Source: Rhodothermales bacterium (GTDB taxonomy: Bacteria; Bacteroidota; Rhodothermia; Rhodothermales; VXPQ01). Taken from it: a stretch of 64,000 nt of DNA. Numbering within the stretch: the first letter of the stretch is position 1; each line of letters begins with the position of its first letter. The notes under the pieces were generated by a model. It saw only the letters and a program-made list of their open reading frames with translations, did not search any database and had not been told where the DNA came from. The translations under genes were made by a program, and so were the position numbers. Below, piece after piece: positions 1-9,417 of this stretch. The DNA lies in NCBI GenBank assembly GCA_951812345.1, contig OX638295.1, positions 248,001 through 312,000 on the forward strand. Reading direction: 5' to 3'.

Positions 1-476
1 GGCCCCCGGAAACCATACTTCATCGAAATGTGCCCGCTCGCGATGTCCGGGATCATCATCGGAATGAAGAACGGCGAGATACGGCGGGGGCCTTTGTCGA
101 GATGAATCGACGTTTGGTCCTGAAACGTCTCCAACCCCCCGATGCCACTTCCGAAGACGACGCCGATACGATCTTTCACAGCTTGCGGCAGGTCCTCGTC
201 CAGGCCGGCATCATGCACGGCCTGTTCCGCTGCGACCATTGCAAATTGGGCGAACCTGTCCAGCCGGTTCACCGCCTTAGACCCAAGGGCCTGCCTGGCG
301 TCAAACCCCTTGAGTTCGCAGGCGAACTTCGTTGGGAATGCTTCCGTGTCGAACAGGGTGATCGGGGCCGCCCCGCTTTCCCCCCGCATCATGGCCTCCC
401 AGAAGGCGTCAACGGAGTTTCCGAGCGGGGTCAGGGCACCCATCCCCGTGATTACAACTCTGCGTTCTTTTGGCAT
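1..476 (-). CDS. fabF: Beta-ketoacyl-ACP synthase II, N-terminal part (runs off left edge)
   Basis: The minus-strand frame starting at the ATG at 474-476 reads MPKERRVVITGMGALTPLG, the classic start of KAS II (FabF), and later shows the family segment VVFGSGVGGLETF. FabF elongates acyl-ACP with malonyl-ACP in fatty-acid synthesis. Only about 158 residues are inside the window; the catalytic Cys and the two His residues lie beyond the left edge, so activity cannot be judged. It lies 24 bp downstream of acpP on the same strand, the usual acpP-fabF order. In many Bacteroidota rnc follows fabF, but here rnc is found about 30 kb away. Confidence 0.93.
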   Translation of the reverse strand, partial: MPKERRVVITGMGALTPLGNSVDAFWEAMMRGESGAAPITLFDTEAFPTKFACELKGFDARQALGSKAVNRLDRFAQFAMVAAEQAVHDAGLDEDLPQAVKDRIGVVFGSGIGGLETFQDQTSIHLDKGPRRISPFFIPMMIPDIASGHISMKYGFRG

Positions 477-500
477 AAGGGACGTAGGCGTAGCGCGGCC

Positions 501-740
501 TTACGAAACCTTTTCCTCGAGATAACTCACCGCATCGCCCACCGTTGCGATGGTTTCTGCTTCCTCATCGGAAATGGTGATATCGAATTCCTTCTCGAAC
601 TCCATGATCAACTCAACCGTGTCAAGCGAGTCCGCACCGAGATCATTCGTGAACGAAGCGTCGGAAACGACATCGGACTCTTCAACGCCCAGCTTCTCCA
701 CGATGATGGATGTGACCTTCTCTGCGATCGGGTTCGCCAT
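501..740 (-). CDS. acpP: Acyl carrier protein
   Basis: A 79-residue acidic protein of typical ACP length. The segment [16 protein letters not shown] contains the DSL motif, and Ser38 is the expected attachment site for 4'-phosphopantetheine. It carries growing acyl chains between enzymes of fatty-acid synthesis in the cytoplasm. It precedes fabF on the same strand. The roughly 280-bp gap to metK on the other strand must hold the promoters of both directions; I see no obvious riboswitch in it. Confidence 0.97.
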   Translation of the reverse strand: MANPIAEKVTSIIVEKLGVEESDVVSDASFTNDLGADSLDTVELIMEFEKEFDITISDEEAETIATVGDAVSYLEEKVS

Positions 741-1024
741 GATTCAAAGCCTCCGGTAAATTGGTGGAACAGGCCGCGGCGCTTCCCGGAAAGCGGAAGT
801 CAACCTAACGGCAGTGGTTTGGTAAGAACCTTTTTGTCAGGAACGCCCGAAGTTACGGCAGGGTGCTTGTATAAGCAACGTTGTGTTACGCTGAAACCCG
901 GACGCAGTCTTTGTAAAATCGTATTGAGGGGCCGTTGGAGCGAATCTATCTTGCGTATTTCCCGTTGGATTAACCCTTTCCGGGCATCAGGGAGCCACCG
1001 GTTTTATCACACCACAATCGTTAT

Positions 1025-2176
1025 ATGTCGTACCTGTTTACTTCTGAATCCGTATCCGAAGGCCATCCAGATAAAGTGGCGGACCAGATATCCGACGCTG
1101 TGCTGGACGCTGCGCTGACGGACGATCCGTACAGCCGCGTAGCGGTCGAAACGCTTGTGACGACAGGGCTCGTACTTGTAGCCGGAGAAATGACGACCCG
1201 GACCTACGTGGACGTCGAAAAAATCACACGCGAGACGATCAGGGAAATCGGGTACACGGACCCCGCGTTGCGTTTCGATGCGGAGTCATGCGCTGTCCTG
1301 ACGGCTATTCACGAACAGAGCGGGGATATCAGGCAGGGAGTCGATACGGGGGGCGCAGGCGATCAGGGTATCATGTTCGGATATGCCTGCCGCGAGTCGG
1401 AGAACCTTATGCCGCTTCCCATCACGTATGCGCACAGACTGGTCCGCGAACTGGCGAGCATTCGCAAGCGGGACAGTATCATGCCGTATTTGCGGCCGGA
1501 TGCCAAGAGTCAGGTTACGATCGAGTATGAGGATGATCGCCGTACACCGAGGCGCATTCATACGGTGGTCCTGTCGACCCAGCACGACGCCGAAATCGAA
1601 CGAGCCGATATCGAGGCCGATATTCGCGCCCATTTGCTGCCGAGGGTGATCGACGACTACCTGCTGGACGACGAGTACATTCTGCATGTGAATCCCACGG
1701 GACGGTTCGTGCTCGGGGGGCCGCATGCCGATGCAGGGCTTACGGGCCGCAAGATCATTGTAGATACGTATGGCGGAAAGGGCGCTCACGGCGGCGGAGC
1801 CTTCAGCGGAAAAGATGCATCCAAGGTGGATCGGTCCGGCGCCTATGCGGCGCGGCATATAGCGAAAAACATTGTGCAGGCCCATCTTGCGGAAGAGGTA
1901 GAGGTTCAGATATCCTATGCGATCGGCGTCGAGGAGCCGGTTTCTGTTGCTCTCGACACGAAGGGCACGGGCAGCGCGCTACCGGATCGGGAACTGGCGG
2001 CGATCGTGCGCGATACGTTCGACCTGCGACCGGCAGCTATTATAGAACGCTTCGATTTGCGCAAGCCACAGTTCCGTCGCACAGCGGCGTACGGGCATTT
2101 TGGACGTTCCGGATTTGCGTGGGAGGAAACGGATTGCGTCGATATGCTGAAAGACGCTGCGGGCGTGGGCGTGTAG
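1025..2176 (+). CDS. metK: S-adenosylmethionine synthetase
   Basis: A 383-residue protein, normal length for bacterial MetK. It makes S-adenosylmethionine from methionine and ATP. Visible motifs are GHPDK near the N terminus (ATP and Mg binding), [12 protein letters not shown] in the middle and the P-loop-like GGGAFSGKD, followed by KVDRS. The ATG at 1025 gives the conserved start [17 protein letters not shown]. The next genes on the strand are a secreted protease and then ahcY, which recycles the SAH left after SAM-dependent methylation. No SAM-I riboswitch is recognisable in the leader. Confidence 0.97.
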   Translation: MSYLFTSESVSEGHPDKVADQISDAVLDAALTDDPYSRVAVETLVTTGLVLVAGEMTTRTYVDVEKITRETIREIGYTDPALRFDAESCAVLTAIHEQSGDIRQGVDTGGAGDQGIMFGYACRESENLMPLPITYAHRLVRELASIRKRDSIMPYLRPDAKSQVTIEYEDDRRTPRRIHTVVLSTQHDAEIERADIEADIRAHLLPRVIDDYLLDDEYILHVNPTGRFVLGGPHADAGLTGRKIIVDTYGGKGAHGGGAFSGKDASKVDRSGAYAARHIAKNIVQAHLAEEVEVQISYAIGVEEPVSVALDTKGTGSALPDRELAAIVRDTFDLRPAAIIERFDLRKPQFRRTAAYGHFGRSGFAWEETDCVDMLKDAAGVGV

Positions 2177-2198
2177 CCCGTTTCCGCGCGAAAGTACA

Positions 2199-2230
2199 GT
2201 GCTGAGCGAGGCGGTTTTGATCAGAGTATC
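2199..2230 (-). repeat. Dispersed 32-bp repeat, copy 1
   Basis: This segment matches the copy at 37217-37248 at 27 of 32 positions and the copy at 30177-30208 at 28 of 32, with core GATCAGAGTATC (reading the plus strand). It overlaps the annotated start of the protease gene, so the proposed GTG start lies inside a repeat. Confidence 0.7.
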
Positions 2231-5200
2231 ATTAAAAGTTGTCGGCCTTGTTGCACTGAGTTTCCTTGCAGTGCAAGAAGGACAGGCACAGGAAAGGCAG
2301 GCCCGGGAAGGCGGTCGCACCCCCGTATATGACCAAGCCCTGCTTCAATTCAGGCCGGAAGTGCGAGGCCGGATTGCAGGAGAGGACACGGTGCGGGCGC
2401 CGCGTACCCGGTCGGTCGCCGATGGGCGCGTCGATATGGAAGAAGGCGTCTTTCGCGCCAGATACCGCATCGGGGATCGTGTGGCGGAAGGGTTGTCTAC
2501 GGCGCAGGCCGCCCTTGCGCATCTCGAACAGCACGGCGAAGCGTACGGCATGACCGCCGCCGCGGAGCATCTCCGCGTCGAGCATATCCGGGAAGGGAGC
2601 TACGCTCGCCATGTCCGCTTCCGGCAGACCCTTGCCGGCGTACCGGCGTACCGAGCCGACGTTACGGTGAGCCTCGACCGGCGCGGGCAGCCAACCATGG
2701 TCGTCAGCGGGTATCTTCCCCGCCTTGAACAGGTGCGTGGATTCGATCCCGTTCCCGCTTTGTCGCCCACCGCCGCGCAGGACATCGCGCGCAGAGCCGC
2801 CGATCCCGAACTGACCGTATCCGAGCCGGAACTGGTCGTTTATGCGTTGGATCCTCCCCGGCTTGTCTGGAAAATCCCGGCCGTCTCTTCAGGGTTGCCC
2901 GTTTCGTGGCACGTACTTGTTGACGCCGGGACGGGTGAAATTCACCGGATGCTCAACACATCGCTGCATGCACACAAGGCGTCGCCCGGATTGCCCGGAG
3001 CCGGTCGAGCGGCGGTCCGCGCTGCCCCTGCTCATGCCGCCGGGGTTGCCGCATCGCCCGTGGTGCTGGCGCCGTCGACGCCCCCGCCGTTCGTTGTTTC
3101 CACACCGGTTTCCGGGGAAAATGTCCGGACAGTGGACGGGACCGGGTTGGTCTTCGACCCCGATCCGCTCACGTCCGCCGGCGTGGAGTACGGAGGAGAC
3201 TACCAGGACGGCGACGATGCGGACACGGCGGCGCTGAGCGCACAACTTGTGCAGGTAACATTGCGCGACATCACGCAGGGAACGGACGGATTGCACCGGC
3301 TGGACGGCCCGTACGTCCGCATCGAAGGGGATCCGCATACCGTACCGGCAATGCCCAGCCCCGACGCCTTTAATTTTTCGCGCTCGGACGACCGTTTCGA
3401 AGCCGTGAACGCCTATTACCATATCGACAAAAGCCGCCGTTACGCAGAGTCGCTCAATGTCGGCTATGCACTTATCGATTTTCCGGTGAGGGTCAATCCG
3501 CAAGGGCTCGATAGCGATAACTCTGTTTATCTTCCGGACGACCAGTCCCTGCATTTCGGCACGGGCGGCATAGACGATGCCGAAGACGCCGATGTCCTGT
3601 GGCACGAGTATGCGCATGCCCTTCTGGACCATACGACGCCCGGACTTGTAGGGCCGTTCGAGGGCATGGCGTTGCATGAGGGCTGGGCAGACTACTGGGC
3701 CGCTTCGTATTCCCGCTTTTTGTCCGAGGAGGACCCCCGGATTCCCCCGCACGACTGGAAACGGCTGTACAATTGGGACGGCAATGCTTCCTGCTGGTCC
3801 GGCCGGACACTGGATCATACGGGACACTACAGAGACAACATGGCTTACGAGGTGTCGGGGTGTCAGGTTTTGCCCGACATTTATCAGTGGGGACTGCTTT
3901 GGGCCACCACCCTGATGGACATATACACGCATGTCGGGCGAGGCGTCCTGGACCGTTTGCACCTTGCCTCGCATGCCTATCTTGCCTCCGGGTCCGATTT
4001 CCGCGATGCGGGCGAGGCCCTGATCCAGGCCGACGAGGATATATACGGCGGCGCCCACACTGGCGTACTGGTTCAGGAATTGAGCGAAGCCGGATACGTC
4101 GATACCGGAGCGTACGGACCGGTTCTGGCCCATGATCCCCTGGAGAGAACCGAAAATGTGGGGGGGACGATCGAGGTTCGCGTCGAGGCAAGGGGCGTCG
4201 CTGACCCCGTGGACAGGGTTTTTGTGCAATACAAGACCGACCCGGGAGACCCGTTTCTTCGTTTTCACCTGTCGCGTCGAAGCGCCACCCTGTTCACAGG
4301 TGATCTTCCCCTGCCCGATATGCCGGACACTGTACACTACTATATCGTGGCAGTCGATGCGCAGGGGCGGCACCGTGCTCTCCCTGCGCTTGCGCCGCGC
4401 GTAGTGTTCACGTTGGATGTCAGGAAGGACACGACAGCCCCCTCCATCACGCATGAGGCGCCTCTGCGCGTTCCGACCTTTGCCTGGCCGGTTACGCTCT
4501 ACGCGCAGGCACAGGACGATCTGGGCGTCGATTCTGTCTGGGTGGAGTATGTGCGCCGCGGCGTCGGCGGCGTGCGCGAACAGGGCGCGTTCGGATTAGT
4601 GGAGCAGGACGGGAGGTATTCGGGTCGTTTCCCGGAACCGACGCCGCCGGTTCTGGGGGGCGATGTGGTCGAATACCGCATTGTGGCCCGGGATGTGTCC
4701 ATGGCGGGCAACGAGACCCGGCTCCCTGCGGAGGGGTTTTTCTCCGTGTTGCTCGTGCTGGAAGGCGAGTTGTATGCGTACGATTTCGAGCACGACGATC
4801 CGGGGATAACTGCGCAGGGGTGGCGTCGCGGACAGCCTGCATTCGGCCTGCGGGTGGCGTTTTCCGGCGAAAATGCGTGGGCGACGGCGCCCGGCGGCGC
4901 ATATCCCGCCGAGGCCGGGCGCGCAACGCTTGACCTTCCCCCCGTCAGTCTTGCAACGATTGACTCGGCGTACCTGATATTCTGGCACTGGTACGATTTC
5001 GAGCATGGCGGCAATGTCTCGCCCGGGGTATTCAACGAGCAGGCGGATATCCGGGACGGGGGAAACGTCAAGGTATCGACGGACGGCGGTGTATCCTGGG
5101 AAGTGCTTGCGCCCGAAGGAGGGTATAACGGGAGAATTGGCGGGGGGACCGGTAATCCGCTGGCTGGACAACCCGGTTTCGGGGGATACAGCTACGGGTG

Positions 5201-6455
5201 GCGCCGCGAGATCGTCGCATTGCCGATTTCAGGGGACGTACGGGTGCGGTTCGAGGCGGGTACCGACGAGGGCAACGAGGGCGAAGCGCGTTATTTCGCC
5301 GGGTGGTATCTGGATAATGTTGCACTTGTGACAGAAAGGCCTCGGGATGTCGATGCGCCTCGGGCGGAAGGGTTGCCCGTGGAACGGCTCGTGCGCGTGG
5401 CCGGCAGAGATATGCTGGCTCCTTTGTCGGTCCGGGTGCACGATGATACGGGGGTCGAGGCCGTGATCTCCCGCTACGAAATTACGGACCGGAACGGCGC
5501 AACGACAGGCAGTATGCGGCTGGCCATGTCGGGGTTGGATACGAGCGTCTACGAGGGATATGTGGCTCCCTCGCGGCCGTTTTCTCCTGGAGATCGGGTT
5601 GCCTACACACTCCGGGTACGTGACTTCGATGGCAACGAAACGGTGTATGGTCCCCCGTTCGTGATCGACTTCCGGTCCGAAGCGTATGCTGCCGCTACGC
5701 CCGCCAGCGTCGTTCCCGTGGGAATATGGCGGCGCGCGGGCAGCGAATGGCTTGCCCGCAGTGTGGCCTCGGCGACCCTGCACGAAGTCGTTTCGAGCCT
5801 TGTGTTCGAGCCGGTTACGATTCCGATAAACAGTGAATCGACTGTGCTCGAATTTGCGCACGCCTACACCTTGGGAGAAAACTTCGGCGGTAACGTGAAA
5901 ATCTCCGAGGACGACGGGCTTACCTGGCGCGTGCTGGAGCCCGAGGGGGGGTACGACCGGGACTATGCCCCCAATGTCGATCATCCGATGAAGGGCGAAT
6001 CGGTATTCGGAGCTAATTCGGACGGATCAGGGAAAGAGCCTTTCGACCTGACGCGGTACGCGGGAAAAACGGTGCGTCTTCGAATAGATCTTGCGCATGC
6101 GGAATCGTTCGGTCCCGACAATGTCTGGCGCATCGGGAATATCGCGTACCGTTCTCTTTCCCCCGACGACGCCATCGAAGTCCAGTACGAACTGGCGCTG
6201 CACGCCAATTTTCCGGATCCGGTGCGGGACATAACGCACATCTCCTACACCGTTCCGGGAGACGGCATGGTTCCGGTTCGCTTGTCGGCCTACGATGTCA
6301 CAGGGCGCCGCGTGGCCGTACTTCAGGATGGGCAACAGGAACCGGGAACGTATACGGTGCACTACGATGCAGGGCAACTTGCGAGCGGGGTCTATATTCT
6401 GCATCTCGAAACGCCGCGGGGTATCCGGCTCGAGCGCATGATCGTCATCCGTTAG
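2199..6455 (+). CDS. Secreted M36/thermolysin-like metalloprotease with T9SS sorting domain
   Basis: About 1418 residues. An N-terminal signal peptide (hydrophobic VVGLVALSFLAV, ending near QAQ) is followed by a propeptide-like region (FTP/PepSY type, about residues 60-260) and a zinc-peptidase domain with HEYAH at 469-473 and the third ligand in EGWADY (Glu494). Several beta-sandwich regions follow, with immune-inhibitor-A-like phrases such as GGNVKVSTDGGVSWEVL and GGNVKISEDDGLTWRVL. The last 80 residues (NFPDPVRDITHISY, YDVTGRRVAVL, GVYILHLE) are a type IX secretion C-terminal domain. It is probably exported and surface-attached or released as an extracellular protease. The start is uncertain: GTG 2199 lies inside a dispersed repeat, and TTG 2217 gives a tidier signal peptide. 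Confidence 0.9.
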   Translation: MLSEAVLIRVSLKVVGLVALSFLAVQEGQAQERQAREGGRTPVYDQALLQFRPEVRGRIAGEDTVRAPRTRSVADGRVDMEEGVFRARYRIGDRVAEGLSTAQAALAHLEQHGEAYGMTAAAEHLRVEHIREGSYARHVRFRQTLAGVPAYRADVTVSLDRRGQPTMVVSGYLPRLEQVRGFDPVPALSPTAAQDIARRAADPELTVSEPELVVYALDPPRLVWKIPAVSSGLPVSWHVLVDAGTGEIHRMLNTSLHAHKASPGLPGAGRAAVRAAPAHAAGVAASPVVLAPSTPPPFVVSTPVSGENVRTVDGTGLVFDPDPLTSAGVEYGGDYQDGDDADTAALSAQLVQVTLRDITQGTDGLHRLDGPYVRIEGDPHTVPAMPSPDAFNFSRSDDRFEAVNAYYHIDKSRRYAESLNVGYALIDFPVRVNPQGLDSDNSVYLPDDQSLHFGTGGIDDAEDADVLWHEYAHALLDHTTPGLVGPFEGMALHEGWADYWAASYSRFLSEEDPRIPPHDWKRLYNWDGNASCWSGRTLDHTGHYRDNMAYEVSGCQVLPDIYQWGLLWATTLMDIYTHVGRGVLDRLHLASHAYLASGSDFRDAGEALIQADEDIYGGAHTGVLVQELSEAGYVDTGAYGPVLAHDPLERTENVGGTIEVRVEARGVADPVDRVFVQYKTDPGDPFLRFHLSRRSATLFTGDLPLPDMPDTVHYYIVAVDAQGRHRALPALAPRVVFTLDVRKDTTAPSITHEAPLRVPTFAWPVTLYAQAQDDLGVDSVWVEYVRRGVGGVREQGAFGLVEQDGRYSGRFPEPTPPVLGGDVVEYRIVARDVSMAGNETRLPAEGFFSVLLVLEGELYAYDFEHDDPGITAQGWRRGQPAFGLRVAFSGENAWATAPGGAYPAEAGRATLDLPPVSLATIDSAYLIFWHWYDFEHGGNVSPGVFNEQADIRDGGNVKVSTDGGVSWEVLAPEGGYNGRIGGGTGNPLAGQPGFGGYSYGWRREIVALPISGDVRVRFEAGTDEGNEGEARYFAGWYLDNVALVTERPRDVDAPRAEGLPVERLVRVAGRDMLAPLSVRVHDDTGVEAVISRYEITDRNGATTGSMRLAMSGLDTSVYEGYVAPSRPFSPGDRVAYTLRVRDFDGNETVYGPPFVIDFRSEAYAAATPASVVPVGIWRRAGSEWLARSVASATLHEVVSSLVFEPVTIPINSESTVLEFAHAYTLGENFGGNVKISEDDGLTWRVLEPEGGYDRDYAPNVDHPMKGESVFGANSDGSGKEPFDLTRYAGKTVRLRIDLAHAESFGPDNVWRIGNIAYRSLSPDDAIEVQYELALHANFPDPVRDITHISYTVPGDGMVPVRLSAYDVTGRRVAVLQDGQQEPGTYTVHYDAGQLASGVYILHLETPRGIRLERMIVIR

Positions 6456-6474
6456 CGCCCGCGATTGAATTTTC

Positions 6475-6524
6475 AGGGGAGGCGGAGCAAGCCCCGCACA
6501 TGCGGGTACTTGCCTGATTCCCCT
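6475..6524 (+). promoter_or_regulatory. Structured leader upstream of ahcY (candidate RNA element)
   Basis: Nested complementary segments lie 35-84 bp before the ahcY start: AGGGGA (6475-6480) with TCCCCT (6519-6524), CAAG (6488-6491) with CTTG (6509-6512), and an inner stem CCCGC (6493-6497) with GCGGG (6502-6506). No T tract follows, so a simple terminator is less likely. I could not match it to the SAH riboswitch consensus that I remember. Confidence 0.4.
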
Positions 6525-6558
6525 CGTTTAACGACCTGTTGATCTGACCCCTCGAAAC

Positions 6559-7836
6559 ATGGATTACAAGCACGGCGCCTACAAGGTGCGCGACCTGGGC
6601 CTGGCCGACAGCGGGCGCCGGGACATTGCATGGGCGGAGAGCCGGATGCCGGTGCTGATGCGCCTGCGCGAACACTACGCCGAAAGCAAACCGTTCGAGG
6701 GATACCGGATTACCGGATGTCTCCATGTCACCAAAGAGACCGCCGTGCTGGTTGAGACGTTCGCCGCGTGCGGCGCGGACGTGGCGTGGTCGGGATGCAA
6801 CCCGCTCAGCACCAACGACGAGGTGGCCGCTGCCCTGGCGCAGGCCGGCATCGAGATTTACGCATGGCATGGACAGAGCGTGGAGGATTTCTACTGGAGC
6901 ATCGAACGGACGCTGGATATCCCGCCCCATCTGACGCTCGACGACGGCGCCGATCTGATCTTCCGGGTGCATAATGCCTTTCCGGAACTGGCCGACCATA
7001 TCGTCGGAGGCAGCGAGGAGACGACCACGGGGGTGCACCGCCTGCGCGCCATGGCCGCCGACGGGAAATTGCTGTATCCCGTGTATGCCGTCAACGATGC
7101 AGAAACCAAGTGGGATTTCGATAACGTGTACGGCACCGGACAAAGCACGCTGGACGGGATTCTGCGCGCTTCCTCCATTCTTATCGCCGGCAAGAATTTC
7201 GTCGTGGCCGGGTACGGACACTGCGGACGCGGCGTGGCGATGCGGGCAAAGGGACTGGGCGCCAATGTGATCGTCACCGAAGTCCGGCCTACCGTTGCCC
7301 TCAAGGCCACGCTGGAGGGCTGCCGGGTGATGACGATGGACGAGGCGGCTGCCGTCGGCGACGTGTTCGTAACCGCGACGGGCATGAAGGACGTCATTCG
7401 CGGGCGGCACTTCGATTCCATGAAGGAAGGCGCCGTGGTATGCAATACCGGGCACTACGATGTCGAACTCAACCTTGAGGAATTGGCCGAAATCTCCGAA
7501 AAAACATCCCAGGTTCGCACCGACAACCGCGAGTATCTGCTGAAGAACGGCAGGACCATTTATGTGCTTGCGGACGGACGGCTCGTCAATCTGGCCGCTG
7601 CGGAGGGGCACCCCTCCGAAGTGATGGACATGAGCTTTGCGAATCAGTTCAATGCGCATCTCAAGCTGGTGCAGGCGCATCGGAAGGGGGAGCAACTCGA
7701 AAACACGGTCATTGACTTGCCCGAAGCGCTGGATCAGGAGATTGCCTCCGTCAAACTGGAGACGATGGGCATTTCAATAGACAAACTCACCGACGAGCAA
7801 ACGGCGTACGCCACGGATTACTCCGCCGGAACGTAG
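6559..7836 (+). CDS. ahcY: Adenosylhomocysteinase
   Basis: A 425-residue protein that hydrolyses S-adenosylhomocysteine to adenosine and homocysteine using tightly bound NAD. The signatures GCLHVTKETAVLVETF and SGCNPLSTNDEVAAAL near the N terminus and the NAD-binding GYGHCGRGVAMRAKGLGA are intact, and the C terminus (ETMGISIDKLTDEQTAYATDY) is close to the family's usual end. It removes the product inhibitor of SAM-dependent methyltransferases, matching metK about 4.4 kb upstream. A foldable leader lies just upstream. Confidence 0.97.
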   Translation: MDYKHGAYKVRDLGLADSGRRDIAWAESRMPVLMRLREHYAESKPFEGYRITGCLHVTKETAVLVETFAACGADVAWSGCNPLSTNDEVAAALAQAGIEIYAWHGQSVEDFYWSIERTLDIPPHLTLDDGADLIFRVHNAFPELADHIVGGSEETTTGVHRLRAMAADGKLLYPVYAVNDAETKWDFDNVYGTGQSTLDGILRASSILIAGKNFVVAGYGHCGRGVAMRAKGLGANVIVTEVRPTVALKATLEGCRVMTMDEAAAVGDVFVTATGMKDVIRGRHFDSMKEGAVVCNTGHYDVELNLEELAEISEKTSQVRTDNREYLLKNGRTIYVLADGRLVNLAAAEGHPSEVMDMSFANQFNAHLKLVQAHRKGEQLENTVIDLPEALDQEIASVKLETMGISIDKLTDEQTAYATDYSAGT

Positions 7837-7877
7837 CGGAACTGCGAAGCCGGTCAGGCGACGGGAAGCGTTTCGGA

Positions 7878-7905
7878 GGGAGCCGACGGGTTTAGTCGGC
7901 TTCCC
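7878..7905. terminator. Stem-loop between converging ahcY and ferredoxin genes
   Basis: AGCCGAC (7881-7887) and GTCGGCT (7895-7901) are perfect complements with a 7-nt loop, extended by GGG and CCC. The ferredoxin stop codon lies in the loop. There is no T tract, so it is a possible bidirectional stop or RNA-stabilising hairpin rather than a clear intrinsic terminator. Confidence 0.4.
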
Positions 7906-8239
7906 AGGTGAGAATGTCTTCCTCTGATTTTTCCTTGCTCTCCCATTCCTCCGCATCCGGGAGCCCATCGGTTTTCTCGGTGATATTGTATCCGAGATCG
8001 CGCCATTGATTGGCAAGGTGCTCGTTCCACTCCAGGTAATGGGCCCATTCCTCGGGCAACTCATCGTCCGCATAGATCGCTTCGGTCGGACAGACCGGCA
8101 CGCACGCATTGCAGTCGATGCATTCTTCCGGGTGAATGACCAGGAAATTAGGCCCCTGATAAAAGCAATCGACAGGACATACTTCTACGCAATCGGTGTA
8201 TCTGCAATTGATGCACGGCTCTGCAACGACGTACGGCAT
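7892..8239 (-). CDS. fdxA: 7Fe ferredoxin ([3Fe-4S][4Fe-4S], FdxA-like)
   Basis: A 115-residue electron carrier. Cys9, Cys17 and Cys50 fit the 3Fe-4S ligand pattern (Cys12 lies between), and Cys21, Cys40, Cys43 and Cys46 fit the 4Fe-4S cluster, as in Azotobacter FdI/FdxA. Pro residues follow Cys21 and Cys50. The C-terminal third is acidic ([16 protein letters not shown]), as usual for this family. It probably serves as a low-potential cytoplasmic electron donor; the context (ruvB upstream on the same strand, ahcY converging) does not name a partner. Confidence 0.93.
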   Translation of the reverse strand: MPYVVAEPCINCRYTDCVEVCPVDCFYQGPNFLVIHPEECIDCNACVPVCPTEAIYADDELPEEWAHYLEWNEHLANQWRDLGYNITEKTDGLPDAEEWESKEKSEEDILTWEAD

Positions 8240-8313
8240 ATCGAAGCGATAATAAATGTGGCAGAAAAGAGGGATTACGGGAAGCCCCTGTGCGAACAGG
8301 TACGAAGATAAGG

Positions 8314-8345
8314 CATACTCCGATTAAGTCCACAAGGCTCAGAGG
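8314..8345 (+). repeat. Dispersed 32-bp repeat, diverged copy
   Basis: In the gap between ruvB and the ferredoxin gene, the reverse complement of this segment lines up with the repeat family at roughly two thirds of positions (CTGAGC, GTGG, AATCGGAGTAT). It is the most diverged of the five full-length copies. Confidence 0.5.
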
Positions 8346-8385
8346 CTGCGAGGGGCGCCCGGACAAGCGCACCCGGAGAATTCGC

Positions 8386-9417
8386 TTATTCGAACAGAGG
8401 TTGCGCCGGCCCGGGCGGTTTCAGCCCCAGGTGTCTGTAGGCCCGCTCCGTGGCGATGCGCCCCCGCGGCGTTCTCTCCAGAAAGCCCTCCTGAATCAGG
8501 TACGGCTCGTAGACTTCCTCGATAGTGCCTGCGTCTTCTCCTACCGAAACGGAAAGATTGTTCAGTCCCGTGGGGCCGCCCCCGAACTTTTCGATGAGCG
8601 TCACGAGGATGCGGGTATCCATGTCGTCCAGCCCGTGTTCGTCGACATCGAGGGCGTTCAGGGAGCGGTCCGCCGCCTTGCGGTCGATGCTCCCATCGCC
8701 TTCCACCTCGGCGAAATCCCTTGTCCGGCGCAGCAGCCGGTTGGCGATCCGCGGCGTGCCTCGGCTCCGGCGGGCGATTTCGAGGGCCCCGTCGTCCGTA
8801 ATCTCTATATCGAGAATATGCGACGAGCGAGCGACGATCTGCCGGAGGAGCGCCGCCGTGTAGTAATCGTACCGGAAGTCGATCCCGAATCGCGCCCGAA
8901 GAGGCGCCGTGAGGAGTCCTTTCCGGGTCGTGGCGCCAATCAGCGTGAACGGGGGAAGCGCAAGTTTGACGCTCCGCGCGCTGGGTCCCGAATCGATCAC
9001 GATGTCGATCCGGTAATCTTCCATGGCGGAATAGAGATATTCCTCCACGACGGGGCTGAGCCGGTGAATTTCGTCGACGAAGAGGATATCGCCCTCTTCC
9101 AGGTTCGTCAGGATGCCGGCGATGTTCGCCGGTTTTTCCAGGACCGGCCCGCTTGTCGTGCGGATGCCGGTAGCCATTTCTTCCGCGATGATGTACGCAA
9201 GCGTCGTTTTGCCCAATCCGGGCGGCCCGGAAAGCAACACATGGTCCAGCGTTTCGCCGCGTCGCTTGGCCGCCGTCATGAAGACCCGCAGGTTATCCTT
9301 GATTTTTTCCTGCCCGACGAAGTCGTCGAGCGTGCGCGGGCGCAGCACTTTTTCGAGATCTTCTTCGGAATGCCGGGGATTCGGCGACAGGTTCTCGGGA
9401 TGTTCGGAGCTGTTCAT
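8386..9417 (-). CDS. ruvB: Holliday junction branch migration helicase RuvB
   Basis: A 343-residue AAA+ motor that drives branch migration of Holliday junctions with RuvA and feeds RuvC. Visible features are the N-terminal [18 protein letters not shown], Walker [12 protein letters not shown], Walker B DEIHRLS, the sensor segment [19 protein letters not shown] and the C-terminal winged helix ending [15 protein letters not shown]. The length is normal and no catalytic residue is missing. ruvA and ruvC are not in the window. Confidence 0.98.
   Translation of the reverse strand: MNSSEHPENLSPNPRHSEEDLEKVLRPRTLDDFVGQEKIKDNLRVFMTAAKRRGETLDHVLLSGPPGLGKTTLAYIIAEEMATGIRTTSGPVLEKPANIAGILTNLEEGDILFVDEIHRLSPVVEEYLYSAMEDYRIDIVIDSGPSARSVKLALPPFTLIGATTRKGLLTAPLRARFGIDFRYDYYTAALLRQIVARSSHILDIEITDDGALEIARRSRGTPRIANRLLRRTRDFAEVEGDGSIDRKAADRSLNALDVDEHGLDDMDTRILVTLIEKFGGGPTGLNNLSVSVGEDAGTIEEVYEPYLIQEGFLERTPRGRIATERAYRHLGLKPPGPAQPLFE

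Noticed and set aside
741-1024. Possible SAM riboswitch between acpP and metK
   Set aside because: I looked for the SAM-I and SAM-II hallmark segments and found none.
30-1118. A 362-residue plus-strand ORF over fabF and acpP
   Set aside because: It lies antisense to two clear genes with conserved motifs and itself shows no domain; it is a shadow produced by high GC.
1342-1353. GATCAGGGTATC inside metK, like the dispersed-repeat core
   Set aside because: It encodes the conserved GDQGI of MetK and the rest of the repeat is absent, so the match is coincidental.
2889-4454. A 521-residue minus-strand ORF inside the protease gene
   Set aside because: It is antisense to the peptidase domain with its HEYAH motif and has no recognisable features.
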